Below the pieces are notes generated by a model. It had not been told where the DNA came from, did not search any database, and saw nothing but the letters and a program-made list of their open reading frames with translations. DNA of 64,000 nt from the NCBI RefSeq assembly GCF_050436995.1, contig NC_134770.1:5776501-5840500 (forward strand), in the 5' to 3' direction. Shown in pieces: positions 1 through 10,905 of this stretch (within the stretch, counting starts at the first letter, position 1; each line of letters begins with the position of its first letter). A program made the position numbers and the translations under genes. Origin of the DNA: Anticarsia gemmatalis (Eukaryota; Arthropoda; Insecta; Lepidoptera; Erebidae).

Positions 1-17
1 ACCACTTCGTAAGTATA

Positions 18-244
18 TCTATACTTAATATTATAAAGCTGAAGAGTTTGTTTGTTTGTTTGAACGCGCTAATCTTGGGAACTACTGGCCTGATTTGAAA
101 AATTCTTTCAGTGTTAGATAGCCCATTTATCGAGGAAGGCTATAGGCTATATATCATCACGCTACGACCAATAGGAGCAGAGTACCGGGGAAAATTATGA
201 TGACATAAGAATGTGACGCAAGCGAAGTTGCGCGGGTCAGCTAG
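18..244 (+). mobile_element. Short nonautonomous Helitron, family A
   Basis: Starts with TCTATACTTAATATTATAAA directly after an A and ends in GGGTCAGCTAG directly before a T, the A^T insertion and TC...CTAG ends known for Helitrons. A hairpin CGCAA-GCGAAG-TTGCG (217-232) sits eight bases before the CTAG, as expected of a rolling-circle 3' terminator. A (TTTG)n run follows the 5' end. There is no coding capacity, so mobilisation would depend on a Rep/helicase supplied elsewhere. About ten copies or part-copies of this family occur in the window. Confidence 0.85.
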
Positions 245-988
245 TTAAAAATAATAATATAATATAATAATAATAATCATCCTAAAAATTTTTAATTTTA
301 AAATAATTCGCAGACCATATTTTTACTTGTGATTGGGGACCACTGTACTAAACCATCGAATGTCTTTAAGTACAAGACAAGTAACTGAGTGACGAGTATG
401 AGTATTTCAAAATAAAAAATTTTGATCAATTATTCAACATTTTCTCAACGTACATTTGTAAAGATTATGAAATCTTCAAACGTCTTCCGAAAAAATAACT
501 TCAAAAATATTCGTATAATATAAGCAATGGTGAAACAGACGCGTCAACAGACTTATTATTGTTTCATGCGTTCATACTGAAACATTTATACGATCTAAGT
601 GAGTGTAATTGACAGTCAAAAGGGCACATGAGTGATTTTACAAAGGTTTTGCTTCTCCTTTTGACGAATGCCGGCTGTAAGGACTGTAGTACTGTGGAAG
701 AGAGAGAATAAAGCCATATTTTTAAAAATTGCGTGGTCTGGAATAGAAAATGAAGAATTGCCTGTATGTTTTTTATAAATATATCTAAGAGCCAACACAT
801 ATTTTGACCAGTTTTGAGATAACTGTTCCTAGCGTGATTCGTCATTCTCGTGACTTAGCATTACATTTCAATTATTTAACTCTCACTATGCATACTTTTT
901 ACTACAGCGCTATGCATATTTTTTTAATTTTCTGAACCGCAATTCCCGGCCGACAGTAATAATAAAAGTAGCTTTTTACGCCGTGTGT
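245..988. other. No recognisable gene or repeat
   Basis: AT-rich DNA with short, poorly supported open frames on the minus strand (564-845). No domain, splice-bounded exon or repeat match to the rest of the window was seen. Confidence 0.5.
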
Positions 989-1022
989 AAGGTAATACAT
1001 GCGTTAATGCATGTATTACCTT
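989..1022. repeat. Perfect 14-bp inverted repeat, 6-nt loop
   Basis: AAGGTAATACATGC (989-1002) is followed by GTTAAT and its exact reverse complement (1009-1022). It could be the centre of a small foldback element or a cruciform-forming site. No outer termini or target duplication were identified. Confidence 0.8.
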
Positions 1023-1164
1023 AACTGTGCGGTAACATAAGATAGAACTACGAAAATAGATATAAACTGATATAAATCGTTCTGATTATAATAGAAACTT
1101 CCAATTTCATTGAACTTTTCAAATGTCAAACTCTTGATACTCGACAGTACCGACTGTAGAGAAC

Positions 1165-1265
1165 TGCTCTATTGTGTATTTCATTAAAATCCGTCCAGTA
1201 GTTTTTTCGTAAAAGATTAACAAACATACATCCATCCTAACAAACTTTCGCATTTAATTTTATAT
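1165..1265 (-). mobile_element. Decayed 5' half of a Helitron-type repeat
   Basis: Reads AAATCCGTCCAGTAGTTTTT, then AACAAACATACATCCATCC and CAAACTTTCGCATTT. This is the antisense of the 'ATTATAAATGCGAAAG...ACTACTGAACCGATTT' 5' half seen in better copies at 36648 and 61848. No 3' terminator is present. Confidence 0.5.
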
Positions 1266-1653
1266 CAGTAGTATATAACAGAAATACAAGTAACACATAC
1301 CACTGATACCCTCAAATCATACCCAGTAACAAGTTAGAGACGTAAGGGTTAAACCCATGGGTTAATCACTGACGCGTGTATAAAGGACTAGTTACCCCAA
1401 TTAAACTTTTGATCGACGTGGGTACTGAATCCTGGACTTTGCGTTTGAAGTCTAACTGGTGTTTGAATCTGTTTGAGTTGGATGATACTGTGTGATTTAT
1501 AATACTAGTGTGTAGTTAAGAAGTTATGTTAGACTTAAGATAGTTTTAGAGAAGTGGGTTATGAGATTTGCGTGGTATCCTTGATGACAATTTTTTTTAA
1601 ATACTTTTTTTTAATCTGATTCTCATGTTTTGTACGTATGCATTAAATTCTGA

Positions 1654-1764
1654 CTGTCTCCGTGGCGCCGCGGTGCCGCGCCGTTACCTTGCGTTGAGAG
1701 GTCGTGAGTTCGATTCTTACACGGAACAATGATTTTAGTTAGTGCGGGAGCTGTCTTTTTTAAT
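1654..1764 (+). mobile_element. tRNA-derived SINE, internally shortened
   Basis: CTGTCTCCGTGGCGCCGCGG carries an A-box-like segment and GGTCGTGAGTTCGATTCTTAC a B box, the pol III promoter parts of a tRNA-like head. The conserved tail GTGCGGGAGCTGTC follows almost directly, so the middle seen in the 28091 copy is deleted. Confidence 0.7.
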
Positions 1765-3680
1765 CAAAGTCAGAATCAGATTTGGAAAAAATTAATACAT
1801 ATTAGATTTTTCAACTTTAAAAAAATTGTATTTAATATTTTCGCTCTAAAAGATGATTGGAGTAATTGTATTTGTAAAAGCGTTTTTGAAATAAAAACAA
1901 ATATCAAATTGGTCATTGTATCTTTGTCATTAACTTATAATGCAATTAAATGACCTTATAAATTAATCATCTCAACTGTCAACAAGTTTAATTCTTTAGA
2001 GTTAAATATCAATATTTTAGATAATAATATTATTGCTCTAAAATATTCTGCACTACAAAATTCAGAGCTATAAATAAACTAAGAATAAACTTGTTTCATT
2101 TTATACCAAAAGCTATAAAACATCGCCTACACTGGAGATCGTCTTAAATCGTTTAATATACCGTCATGCCATAAAAATGGGGCCATTTGAGATAATTCTA
2201 TGCGCTGTCTATTTATTACACTTGAGAGCACAGGGAGAAGTTATGTATGTATCATTTATTGTATTAGATGGGGTTTTTTAAACCATAGATGTATTTTTAG
2301 GAATATTGCTATTTTTGCTAGCAGCAATATGTAGGCTTTAAGTGCAAGTCGACCGCCGAAAATCGGTTAACTATTTACAAATTTTGCATGAAAAGCAAAT
2401 CAAAGCCCTCTAGCGGAGGCAGTAGTAACTAATTACAAGTGCATTTTAAATGTCTATTTCCCGATAGGCCAATCGGTTTTCATTTCAAATAAAGTGCTAC
2501 TGAAGTCTTCTCATTTCTATGTTCTTAATAGTTACCCGAAGTTTGCTAACAGGTAACTGGCAAATTCTATGTAAAAGGTAAAGTAGGAAGCCGAACCTTT
2601 TTTAGAACATGGCTAAATTATAAATGATGAATTTCAAACATCTGTACATGTTTGGGTATAAAACGTAATATTATACAATATAACACAAATCAAATTAATT
2701 AATTGTATTCATGCTGTAATTGTCGTTTCAAAACACAAAGGTTTTGAAAACATAACATGATTGGGATCTCTCAATAGCAACCAAATATGTCGTATTTCGT
2801 TCCTCTGCGGCTTTTGATCTCAATTTTATCAACACAATTGTTACCGTTGTTAATTGACGATAACAGTATGATTTATTGTTTTTAATTAAAAGCCTGTCTT
2901 ATCTGAATTCGTGTGTACTGTCACAAATATGTACATTGTATGATATTCTTTGTGAAATGGAAACTCAAAGGAGCCGAGTTGACAGACGAAATTGCGTATA
3001 ATCAATGCTGAATTACCTGGTTCATGTATTTTGAAAAGAATATAATACCTATTGTTATTTTTTTTTTTACTTTGTTGAGTTTTCCAGTAACATTCTACAT
3101 ACATACATACATAAGATCTCGCCTTTCATACACGCGGGTAGGTAGAAACAAAAGAATATCACTAAGCCAACAAGTGAACAATAAATAATATAGTTTTATT
3201 ATAAGTACAATTTAACATGGTGATTAATGCAATAAAACTTTTTTTAAGTATGTTAATTGCTTGATTTTTTCCTAAATAATAAGTAACTAGTGACTAAATA
3301 TCAATGCAGGTGCTAAATCTAATCCGGTCTTCTTTAGGCTTTACATTTACATACATAATCAAACTGTTTAAGGCTTTCCTTTACAATATAAGAATCAAAT
3401 TCACAGTAGTGGCTTGTAAAACTGTTACCAAGACAATATTATTAATAATAATATTATCAAACGATACCTGCTATACAATTCTTATTTATTTCAGTTGTCA
3501 TGAAGTATTCCTTCAGGCGTATTGTCTTGCGATTCTCTATTTTATTGTAAGTTTTCCTATCATTTCGTATGTTTCAGGGTAAATAGCCTGAAGGAAGGCT
3601 TTTGATGTTTCTGGAACATTCCTGAAGGCTTTTGGAAAAACACGTGACCTCCAATGTTATGTAAAGATGTTACAAATTTT
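1765..3680. other. No recognisable gene; short (CATA) microsatellite
   Basis: AT-rich sequence with only short frames. A (CATA)4 tract lies at about 3098-3113. No motif or splice-bounded coding exon was recognised. Confidence 0.5.
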
Positions 3681-3996
3681 GGAAAAATACCGGTCAAGTG
3701 CGAGTTAGATACGCGCATGAAGGGTTTTATTCTGGTTCCGTACCATTAACTTTTAAAACAGCACAACAATTTTGTTAGTTGTATAGGAGCCCCCTTAGAT
3801 ATTTGTTTTATTCTAGTTTCTAGTATATTATTTGTTGAAGAGGCAACATAAACTCATCATCTGTGAAAATTTCAACTGTCTATCACGGTTCATTAGATAC
3901 ATCCTGATGACAGACGAACAGACAGGCAGACAGACAGACAGCGAAAGCTCAGAAATATGGACCAGTTTTTACCCTTTTGATACGAAACTCTATAAA
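3681..3996 (+). repeat. Lepidopteran-type retroposon 'GGTCAAGTGCGAGT', copy 1
   Basis: Begins CGGTCAAGTGCGAGTTAGA, continues through GAAGGGTTTTATTCTGGTTC and TTTCAACTGTCTATCACGG, then a GACAGACAG-rich stretch and a decayed GATACGAAACTC end. The same order of blocks recurs in this window at 13.5, 47.0 and 52.0 kb. It has no intact reading frame. I class it as a retroposon of unknown clade. Confidence 0.65.
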
Positions 3997-3999
3997 GAA

Positions 4000-4776
4000 C
4001 TTTAGAAAAGGTTATCACAAACCAATACGCGGGCACTACAATATTGTTGTTTAAAATCACCGCAACTATTTTCTACGAAAGGCAAAATAAAACGATATAA
4101 TACGACGTATTTAGAGGTCGTAAGACGTCGTAGTTATATTTTCAAAGGCTTTTTCTCAGCTTTATATGAAAAGAACTGGTGGACCGCTAGTGAACACTAT
4201 TGGACCAGCGCGACTCCGCTCGTGTTTGATTTTGGAAGAATATTATAGAAATTAAGGTATTCTCGTTAAAATTCAAGAGTCATCAAATAGCCGCATTCAA
4301 ATGCAGACAAACTTTTGTATCCATGATTTTAGAATGAATAATTAACTTATTTTGTTGCCATTCAAATTCATTATTGTATTAATTCAAGAAAAAATCTACG
4401 GTTCTCTTAAGTTTTTCTAGAAATGTCTTTATTCATTCACGTATGTTAAATTAATAATTCAATTATTCATTTTCTATTAGAGATACAAGCATGTGTACAT
4501 TAGAAACTTCTAAACGACAAAAGTTGTACTTTTCTAATGTGTAAACTCGAATTGTTGGCTTTATAAAGTTGTGTGTACACAGCGTAGCAATTATTTTACA
4601 GAAAACGCCGCTAGTTCCAACTTTGTACATTAAGGTTTACGGCTAGGCTATGTACAGACGCGCGGGCTTAAGATTTTTAGATCGGAAGTACTTAGATTGA
4701 TCTTTATGCCTAGACACACACAGACACAAAACTAAACGCATTACATGTACGTTTGCAATAGGAATTGAACAATAAT
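4000..4776. other. No recognisable gene or repeat
   Basis: Unique-looking AT-rich sequence. No coding or repeat signal was supported. Confidence 0.45.
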
Positions 4777-4881
4777 TTGCAGTCAAAAGTACCATTGACC
4801 AATAATTTCCAGGCTGGTCAAAAGTAGTTTTGACAGATTAAATTAGAGCTAGTTTTGACAGAATGTGAGTTTTGACTGCAA
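4777..4881. repeat. Small inverted-repeat element, ~105 bp
   Basis: Perfect 12-bp ends TTGCAGTCAAAA (4777-4788) and TTTTGACTGCAA (4870-4881). The interior repeats the core TCAAAA/TTTTGA several times (GGTCAAAAGTAGTTTTGACA, CTAGTTTTGACAG). This resembles a MITE or foldback. The target duplication is not clear. Confidence 0.5.
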
Positions 4882-4910
4882 CATATAATATAATATCTTG
4901 AATCACTTTA

Positions 4911-5090
4911 CTGCCGCCCTGGCGCCGTAGTAACATTGCGTCGGTCGTGGGTTCGATTCCCACACGGAACAATCATGAATGCGATCCAGAAATATTTGGG
5001 TCGGGTCCGGTTATACTTTGTGTCCGTTGTTTGTATGTTTGTAAAAGTCCCCGCGACACAAGAGTAAATTTAGTGCGGGAGTTTTTAGAT
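4911..5090 (+). mobile_element. tRNA-derived SINE
   Basis: A decayed A-box region (TGCCGCCCTGGCGCC) and a clean B box GGTTCGATTCCCACACGGAA are followed by the family body: TTTGTGTCCGTTGTTTGTAT, AAAGTCCCCGCGACACAAGA and the end TAGTGCGGGAGTT. A short AGATAGATAAAAAT tail follows. Confidence 0.8.
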
Positions 5091-5537
5091 AGATAAAAAT
5101 ATATATACATATATGTTTTACAGAATTAATCTAGACACGAAATACTTGAAGAGAACTAACAAACGAATAAAGCCTAAACATAGCCTTAGTAACACAAATT
5201 CTAGTGTAACACGCTGAAAAGTTACGTAAAGCCTGTTTGGTATGTTTATTTAGTTCTCGAGTTAAACACTGTATAAATGAAATGTTAAAAAAGGGCTTTT
5301 ATTTTTACACAAAGGTACAGCTAACAATATATTTTAGAATTTCTTTACATTGCGATTTTTATATGTATTAAAACAAAAGCTCCTTACTCTACTTTCTATT
5401 TCTATCAATTTCAATTGTATTTCTGAGGTGTAATAGGCAAGCTTCAGAATATAGGGTAATGAAGACTTGGAGCCGATTGTAGGTTATTGGTTAACGGTAT
5501 GTAGTTGTCTAATACTACAATCATTTGTTTTGTTTAT
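5091..5537. other. No recognisable gene
   Basis: AT-rich sequence between two SINEs of opposite orientation. No supported feature. Confidence 0.45.
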
Positions 5538-5731
5538 AAAAAAGACAACACACGCACTAAGAATTGCTCTTGTGTCGCGGGGACTTTTACAAACATACAA
5601 ACAACGGACACAATTAGACCCGAAACCAATAATTTACGGATAGCTCAAATAATTGTTTCGTGTGGGAATCGAACGTCTCGACGCAATGGTAACGGCATGG
5701 CCATCTAAACCACTGCGCCACGGAGGTAGAC
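5538..5731 (-). mobile_element. tRNA-derived SINE, antisense
   Basis: Read on the minus strand it has CTCCGTGGCGCAGTGGTTTA at its head (plus-strand 5709-5731 region), a B box mutated inside GTTCGATTCCCACACGAAA, and the body AAAGTCCCCGCGACACAAGA ending in a GTGCG-T-GTTGTCTTTTTT tail. Together with the 4911 copy it forms an inverted SINE pair about 450 bp apart. Confidence 0.8.
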
Positions 5732-6074
5732 AATGCCAACATTTTCACAAACTTCCGTGTGTATAATTTTAGTAGTATAGAAACATGTAATATTAATATT
5801 GTAGAACTTGGCCTTGCCCTTAGCCACAGTGTACCCGGATATGATTAAAGGCTTTTCACACAGCCCTGTGGGATTAAATGTAATCTGCTTCCGTTCATGA
5901 TAGTGTCTGTTTCACAAAGTTTTAGCTTCTACTTGTAATTAGACGAGGATGCTCTTGGATACCTATTTTATTAAGTACTTTTGTGGTTCCGTAGAAAATT
6001 GTATGGATTTAAGCAGTATTTTTGGATTTCAGGGCTATTTTTACCTACGGTTTGTTTATGTTTGACATTAACAA

Positions 6075-6130
6075 TATCTGGTTTTACTATTTATTATTAT
6101 TATATTAGCCTTTTTATTCCCAAATAGTTT
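6075..6130 (-). repeat. LINE-type 3' tail
   Basis: The minus strand reads CTATTTGGGAATAAAAAGGC followed by a TAATAATAA tail. The plus-strand copy at 53395 has the same CTGGGAATAAAAAGGC block before its T/A-rich tail. The block contains AATAAA, consistent with the 3' end of a retrotransposon. No reading frame remains. Confidence 0.45.
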
Positions 6131-6249
6131 ATAATTAATATCTAATAATAAATTATCAGCCAAGCTTTTGTTTATAAAGTCGTCAGTAATCAGCAATCCA
6201 ATACTGCGATTTTCTACAGGCTGTACAATCGAGTATCATCAGTTTAACG

Positions 6250-6385
6250 CTAACGTAGTGCAAATATTGTTCTCACGGCACCCGCTATAGGCGCTGATCA
6301 GATTTGAATACAATTTTTTTTGTTGTCTAGTCTATTGTCGATAGTCGTTAAAAGTAGAAAATTGCGCTACAGTAGTAAGGTTTGA
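6250..6385 (+). repeat. Dispersed repeat 'CGGCACCCGCTATAGGCGCTGATCA', copy 1
   Basis: Shares the CCCGCTA.AGGCGCTGATCA block, the ATACAA..TTTT stretch and a TTGTCGATAGTCG segment with copies at 7011, 33691 and (degenerate) 60850. Family identity is unknown; it carries no open reading frame. Confidence 0.6.
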
Positions 6386-7010
6386 GCGACGAGTTACACA
6401 GAAACGTACTGGGATCTGCCAGCAGTATTTCTACATCATCATAAACAAGTAGCAAAAAACCGTAAAAAATCGGCCTACTTTTAAAAAACCGTAAATTCCA
6501 ATACACAAAAACGTCAGAATATAACCGTTACGGAAACGGACGGTGACAACGATTTACGAGTACACCGGGACAGAGTTTAGCTAAAAGCTACGACTTGTGA
6601 GACTTCTGAAGTTATGACGAAGGCACATTTCTCACACATAGATCTTCAAACCTCGTGGGATGTGATAAAGATTTTTGAAATATGGGTGACTGTAAATATT
6701 GGTTATAACAGGTAAGTACTTATTGCTTTTTGGCGTATTTTTTTTATGAACTACGATTCTAAGTAGCACATTTTTGATTTTGATTTTAAGTAATTAGCTA
6801 AGTCCTCGTATCCGTTAGTATTAGTACTAGTAGTAATTATCCTGAGTCTCGAGTTCGCGACGTCTATCATCAAAAAAGGCTTATTGGCTGAGTCTACTTT
6901 TTGTCTGCTATTCAGATGCATTATATACAGAGATAGGCAGACACCCAAAAAAACGCCACGCACAATCACATCCAAAAACATAAACGGTGGTTACGAATAC
7001 TACGCACTAA
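6386..7010. other. No recognisable gene
   Basis: A 76-codon minus-strand frame (6751-6981) has no recognisable motif and is most likely chance. Confidence 0.4.
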
Positions 7011-7430
7011 GAGTTTGACATTTAAAATGTATTGCTAAAATAGTTCATACGGTTCCCGCTAGAGGCGCTGATCAGATTTTCATACAAAATCTCTCGATTG
7101 CTAGCCGGTTGTCAATAGTCGAGGCGCCCATAGCCAGTTGCGCACACCGGTCGGTAAACGATCTGTGGGTTAAGCAAACCTTGGCGCGGTCATTCCATAA
7201 ATGGGTGACCGCATAGTGGTATTTGAACTGGGCGTCTCCGTGCTTCGGAGGGCACGTAAAAAGTCGGTCCCGGTTGTTGTCTATTAAGATAACAGTCGTT
7301 AAGCCACGTCAAAGGCCTTCTGGCGGCTCGAACAACTTTGACACCAGGTTGACCACTAACCATACGATAAGAAGAAGAAGAATAGTCGATAGTGGTAGAG
7401 AATCGAGCTATAGGTAACAGCTAGTCAGGT
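7011..7430 (+). repeat. Dispersed repeat, copy 2, split by a 5S-like SINE
   Basis: Begins GAGTTTGACATTTAAAATGT, continues through CCCGCTAGAGGCGCTGATCA to CCGGTTGTCAATAGTCG (7104-7121), and resumes after the SINE at AATAGTCGATAGTGGTAGAG (7381 on). The copy at 33691 has the same order without the SINE, so this copy was interrupted by it. Confidence 0.7.
7123..7380 (+). mobile_element. 5S rRNA-derived SINE with 9-bp target duplication
   Basis: The head contains GGTTAAGCA...GGCGCGGTCATTCCATAAATGGGTGACCGCA. That matches the order and spacing of the 3' half of insect 5S rRNA (GTTAAGCA...TAGATGGGTGACCGC), which holds the internal pol III promoter. A GC-rich body (CCGTGCTTCGGAGGGCACG, AAAGTCGGTCCCGGTTGTTG) and an (AAG)n end follow. 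AATAGTCGA flanks both sides (7114-7122 and 7381-7389). A second copy lies at 31581. Confidence 0.8.
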
Positions 7431-8599
7431 TATAAATCCGAGACAATTTAAACCTACACGTTAAAACATCTGACATAATTTAAAGTACTTGGATGGTATC
7501 CAAGATGGCGCCGTAATAACTTGGAACAGTAAGTTTATGCTACTGTTAGTATTAATCTAGGAATTGTAGTACACCCAAGAGCCAAGGGGCAGTTGCCAGT
7601 TGAAATAGATGCCAATTAATTTATTTAAAGTTGTACTACGATATGCAGTTCAAAACCAGTTACTACCAGTTTGTCCCGATGGCGATAACGTTCTTTTGTT
7701 GTAAATTTTAGGGCATCTTGAAAAATCTGTCTAAATTTATCTCTAAATGTCAGATTTTAATGAAGTCCAATTGATTCATATCGAGTTAAAAATTTGTTTA
7801 AGGGTTTAACCGTGAAAGAATAACAAACAGAGTTACTTACTGTAACAATTTTAAAAAAATTAAGCAAAATAAAAGTCATAGTCTTACTAAAAACATAAAC
7901 AACACTCCACTTTCGTTGTAACTTTTTTATTTAGGCTAATAATGAAATGAATCAGCAAAATAATAAATTTTATAGACCTCTTAAAAAACTAACATTGCAA
8001 AAATATATCCATCATATTGCTACTATAACGCTATAGAGATATTAATCTGAAACCCATTACTAAAGCCTTCAAACGCATCGAACTGTGAAGAGAGTCTTTC
8101 AAAAAATTTACATAAAAGGCCCGAAAAATGGCACCACCTATGTTCGGTACGCACATTAGCTACAGAAGATTTATGCGTTTACACTGCGGGCCACAAAAGT
8201 GTATACTCCGTAGTCTGTACACTTTAGTGCAATGTTACTTTGAGTTGGTTTGCGTTGCGGGCGGAAATAGAAAGAAAATTGGGTAGTTTCTCTTTCAACG
8301 CAACTGCAAATAATATTTTTTAAGGACCTGTACATGTGAAGACATAAGGTTATTTTTTAATATATGCTTCTAAAATCCGAGTGCGCATGACTAGACACGG
8401 GTTTCATTCCCTGGTCGGAAATAATATTGTAACAATAATACAAAAATTTAATAACAGTTTGCCGGATCCGAGAACTAAACCTGAATCTTTATGATCAATG
8501 TGGCATACATCACAGCTCTGGGAGGCTATCTCGTATTTCAGTTGATAACTATTTAAAAGCCACTACACTATACATCGCTTTCTTGCTTATATTATAGTG
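7431..8599. other. No recognisable gene
   Basis: AT-rich sequence. A weak B-box-like stretch (GGGTTTCATTCCCTGGTC, about 8399) may be a decayed SINE but is not enough to call. Confidence 0.4.
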
Positions 8600-8695
8600 A
8601 TTAACACGTTACGTTAAAGCAGCAATGTACTGAATAGTGATCATCAATTTCACAAACACTAGATGTCAAATAAGATAAGTAATACGCATACAGAC
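8600..8695 (+). repeat. Dispersed ~95-bp repeat E, copy 1
   Basis: Contains ATTAACACGTTACGTTAAAG, CAGCAATGTACTGAATAGTG, an ACACTAG..TGTCAAATAAGATA block and TAATACGCATAC. The same blocks in the same order occur at 27928 (+), 45370 (-) and 56115 (-). No coding potential or recognised family. Confidence 0.6.
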
Positions 8696-9154
8696 CACAG
8701 AGGCAGTAACACAGAAGAAAAAGTAAAAACGAGTCTTGTTATTTTACTAATGACAGTTTCCTATTGAAGAAAATATTGCCAGATTTAATAAAACGGAACA
8801 GCGGGGCTACAGAAATTACTTTTATAAGAAAACATCACCTGTATATAATGTTTTATACGAGTGTGCCAAGTCTTTCAAATTACACTAATAGCAAAAACTT
8901 TCTTTTTTGTGAAAGAAAGAAATATGTTTTGTCATAAATGTGTCTTACTTTTGTTAGAGAATAACTGTGTTGTAAATTGGTCGTTGTCTGCTTTCATACA
9001 AGCAAGGCCATCTGTGTTTTAAAATAGTTTCGTTGTTTGAAACAAAGGGTATTTGTATTTTTGAATGGTTTTGTGATAATTATAATAAGGGCGAATATAT
9101 TTAGTATTTTTAGCAAATATTTATTGCAGATAGGCTTTTTGGCCCATTTTTACT
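8696..9154. other. No recognisable gene
   Basis: AT-rich; includes GAAAGAAAGAAA at about 8921. Nothing else supported. Confidence 0.4.
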
Positions 9155-9300
9155 ACTGTGGATGGGTGGATATTATAGAGGTACTAACCCAGTTCCTCCG
9201 TGTTTCGGGAGATACGATAAATTGTAGCTCCCGGCTATCATTCTAAAATCTTTGACAATCGTTACCAGCAGTCAGAAGCTTGAAAGTTTGACAACCACAT
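9155..9300 (+). repeat. Decayed 5S-like SINE fragment
   Basis: GTGGATGGGTGGATATTATA followed by CTCCGTGTTTCGGGAGATAC and CAGCAGTCAGAAGCTTGAAA. The same CAGTAGTCAGAAGCTTGGAAG segment is in the 15455 copy. The 3' part is missing. Confidence 0.5.
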
Positions 9301-9574
9301 AAACTATTTTAGTTAGCAGATTTATAGTGGTCCAAAGTTAGTGTTGAGACAGCTATGACTATAAAGTAGATAATGCTTTATCACTGGATACCATTTTCGG
9401 AATATTTGCTGGCCATTTCCGAGTGAAATAGCCTTTGTGAAATGGTCTTGTGTTTCTCTGTAAGATAGTAGTATGGTTTACCAGTACACTATATGGAAAT
9501 CAAGCTAAATTTTGAAGGAAGTTGAAAGATTTAAAGATTAGATTTAGATTTAAGGTTGTTAATTTATCTATATA

Positions 9575-9700
9575 GGTATATATTTAGAAGTATATAAGTA
9601 TGTTTATCAGTTATTTGGTTACCATAGTACAAGCTCTGCTTAGTTTGGAATCAAATGACCGTGTGTGAGTTGTCCATTAATATTTATTTATTTATTTATT
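9575..9700 (+). repeat. Non-LTR retrotransposon 3' end with (TATT)n tail
   Basis: TTATTTGGTTACCATAGTAC, CTCTGCTTAGTTTGGAATCA and AATGACCGTGTGTGAGTTGT, then a (TATT)n tail. A close copy is at 19405. The simple-sequence tail is typical of a LINE 3' end. No reverse transcriptase frame remains and the clade is not certain. Confidence 0.55.
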
Positions 9701-9701
9701 A

Positions 9702-9959
9702 CTAGCTGACCCGCGCAACTTCGCTTGCGTCACATAAGAGAGAATGCCTCATAATTTTCCCCGTTTTTTCAACATTTTTCATTGCTACTCCGCTCCTAAT
9801 GGCCGTAGCGTGATGTTATATAGCCTATAACCTTCCTCGATAAATGGACTATCTAACACTGAAAGAATTTTTCAAATCGGACCAGTAGTTCCTGAGATTA
9901 GCGCGTTCAAACAAACAAACAAACAAACAAACTCTTCAGCTTTATTATATTAGTATAGA
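9702..9959 (-). mobile_element. Short nonautonomous Helitron, family A, antisense
   Basis: The plus strand reads CTAGCTGACCCGCGCAACTT at the terminator end and AATATTAGTATAGA-like sequence at the 5' end. The terminator hairpin (TTGCG...CGCAA) and (TTTG)n run are intact. The flanks are A before CTAG and T after GA, as expected. It abuts the (TATT)n tail of the LINE fragment. Confidence 0.85.
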
Positions 9960-10286
9960 TTTATTTATAGAAAACTAAATATATGAAATAATAATTTTTA
10001 ATTATTTTAAGAACAAAAAATGCTACCTATTTGTCTAGTAAATATAAAATAAAAAGAGGTATCGCTGATACTTCTACCAACACTTATACGACATGTAATC
10101 TACCAGACATTGCAGCAAAATGTCCAAACTGAATTTTCACTTTTAGCAAAATCATAAGCTTCAAAAGTCACCTTTACCAACACGAAAGAAAACTATAACA
10201 GGTTATTGCACTTTATAAAACACGCCAAACAATAATTAAAGAACTTTATATACGATGTACATAGGTACAAGTTTTCCAAAAGATAA

Positions 10287-10700
10287 TTTAAGCAGACAGC
10301 AGTTTCCACTTAAATAGTCGTGTAAATGAGCTACATTAATTAACATCTTCACGAATCATTGCACTATGCACTAACGAGTGCGTGCACTCAAAGTATAATT
10401 GCACTTCATTAATCTATACTAATATTATAAAGCTGAAGAGTTTGTTTGTTTGTATGTTTGTTTGTTATAACGCGCTAATCTCAGGAACTACTGGTCCGAT
10501 TTGAAAAATTCTTTAATAGGCTATATATCACCACGCTACGACAAATAGGAGCGGAGCAGCAGTAAAAAATGTTATGAAAACGGGGACAAATTTTACCCAT
10601 TCTCTCTTATGTGACGTAAGCGAAGTTGCGCGGCAGCTAGTTGTTAATGTAATGAAAATGTAAATGTTGAAATAAATTACATATCGCGTGTTTTTTATTA
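10287..10700. repeat. Duplicated segment, copy 1, carrying a Helitron
   Basis: CAGCAGTTTCCACTTAAATA, GAGCTACATTAATTAACATC, TCACGAATCATTGCACTATG and GCACTAACGAGTGCGTGCAC occur here and again from 10906. The shared sequence continues on the far side of the Helitron (TTGTTAATGTAATG, ATTACATATCG). The two copies are about 620 bp apart in direct orientation. Confidence 0.85.
10413..10640 (+). mobile_element. Short nonautonomous Helitron, family A, with in-window empty site
   Basis: TCTATACTAATATTATAAAG...GCGCGGCAGCTAG. The host flanks are ATTAA and TTGTTAAT. The sister segment reads ATTAATTGTTAAT uninterrupted at 11031-11042, so the element lies exactly between A and T with no target duplication. 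One base is lost near the terminator (GCGGCAGC rather than GCGGGTCAGC). Confidence 0.92.
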
Positions 10701-10905
10701 TTTGCTGTTTTAAAAAATATTATATAAATATTTCTTAGAATATATACAATCATATTTTTTTATCATGCTTTACTTGATATATCAGCCCACATTGCACTAG
10801 TTGTAGTCACAAATTGAGACAGTTAGCGTGTAAGGTACGTGTTATTTCCTAAAAATGTTAATAAGGTCATATATAAGTAATTTTATTAAAACCAAATGTA
10901 AATAA

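Noticed and set aside
6751..6981. 76-codon minus-strand frame with a hydrophobic start
   Set aside because: No recognisable motif, no splice or promoter support, and length compatible with chance.
7161..7250. Possible 5S rRNA gene or pseudogene
   Set aside because: Only the 3' half of 5S is recognisable, and a second copy has the same non-5S body and tail, which makes it a SINE.
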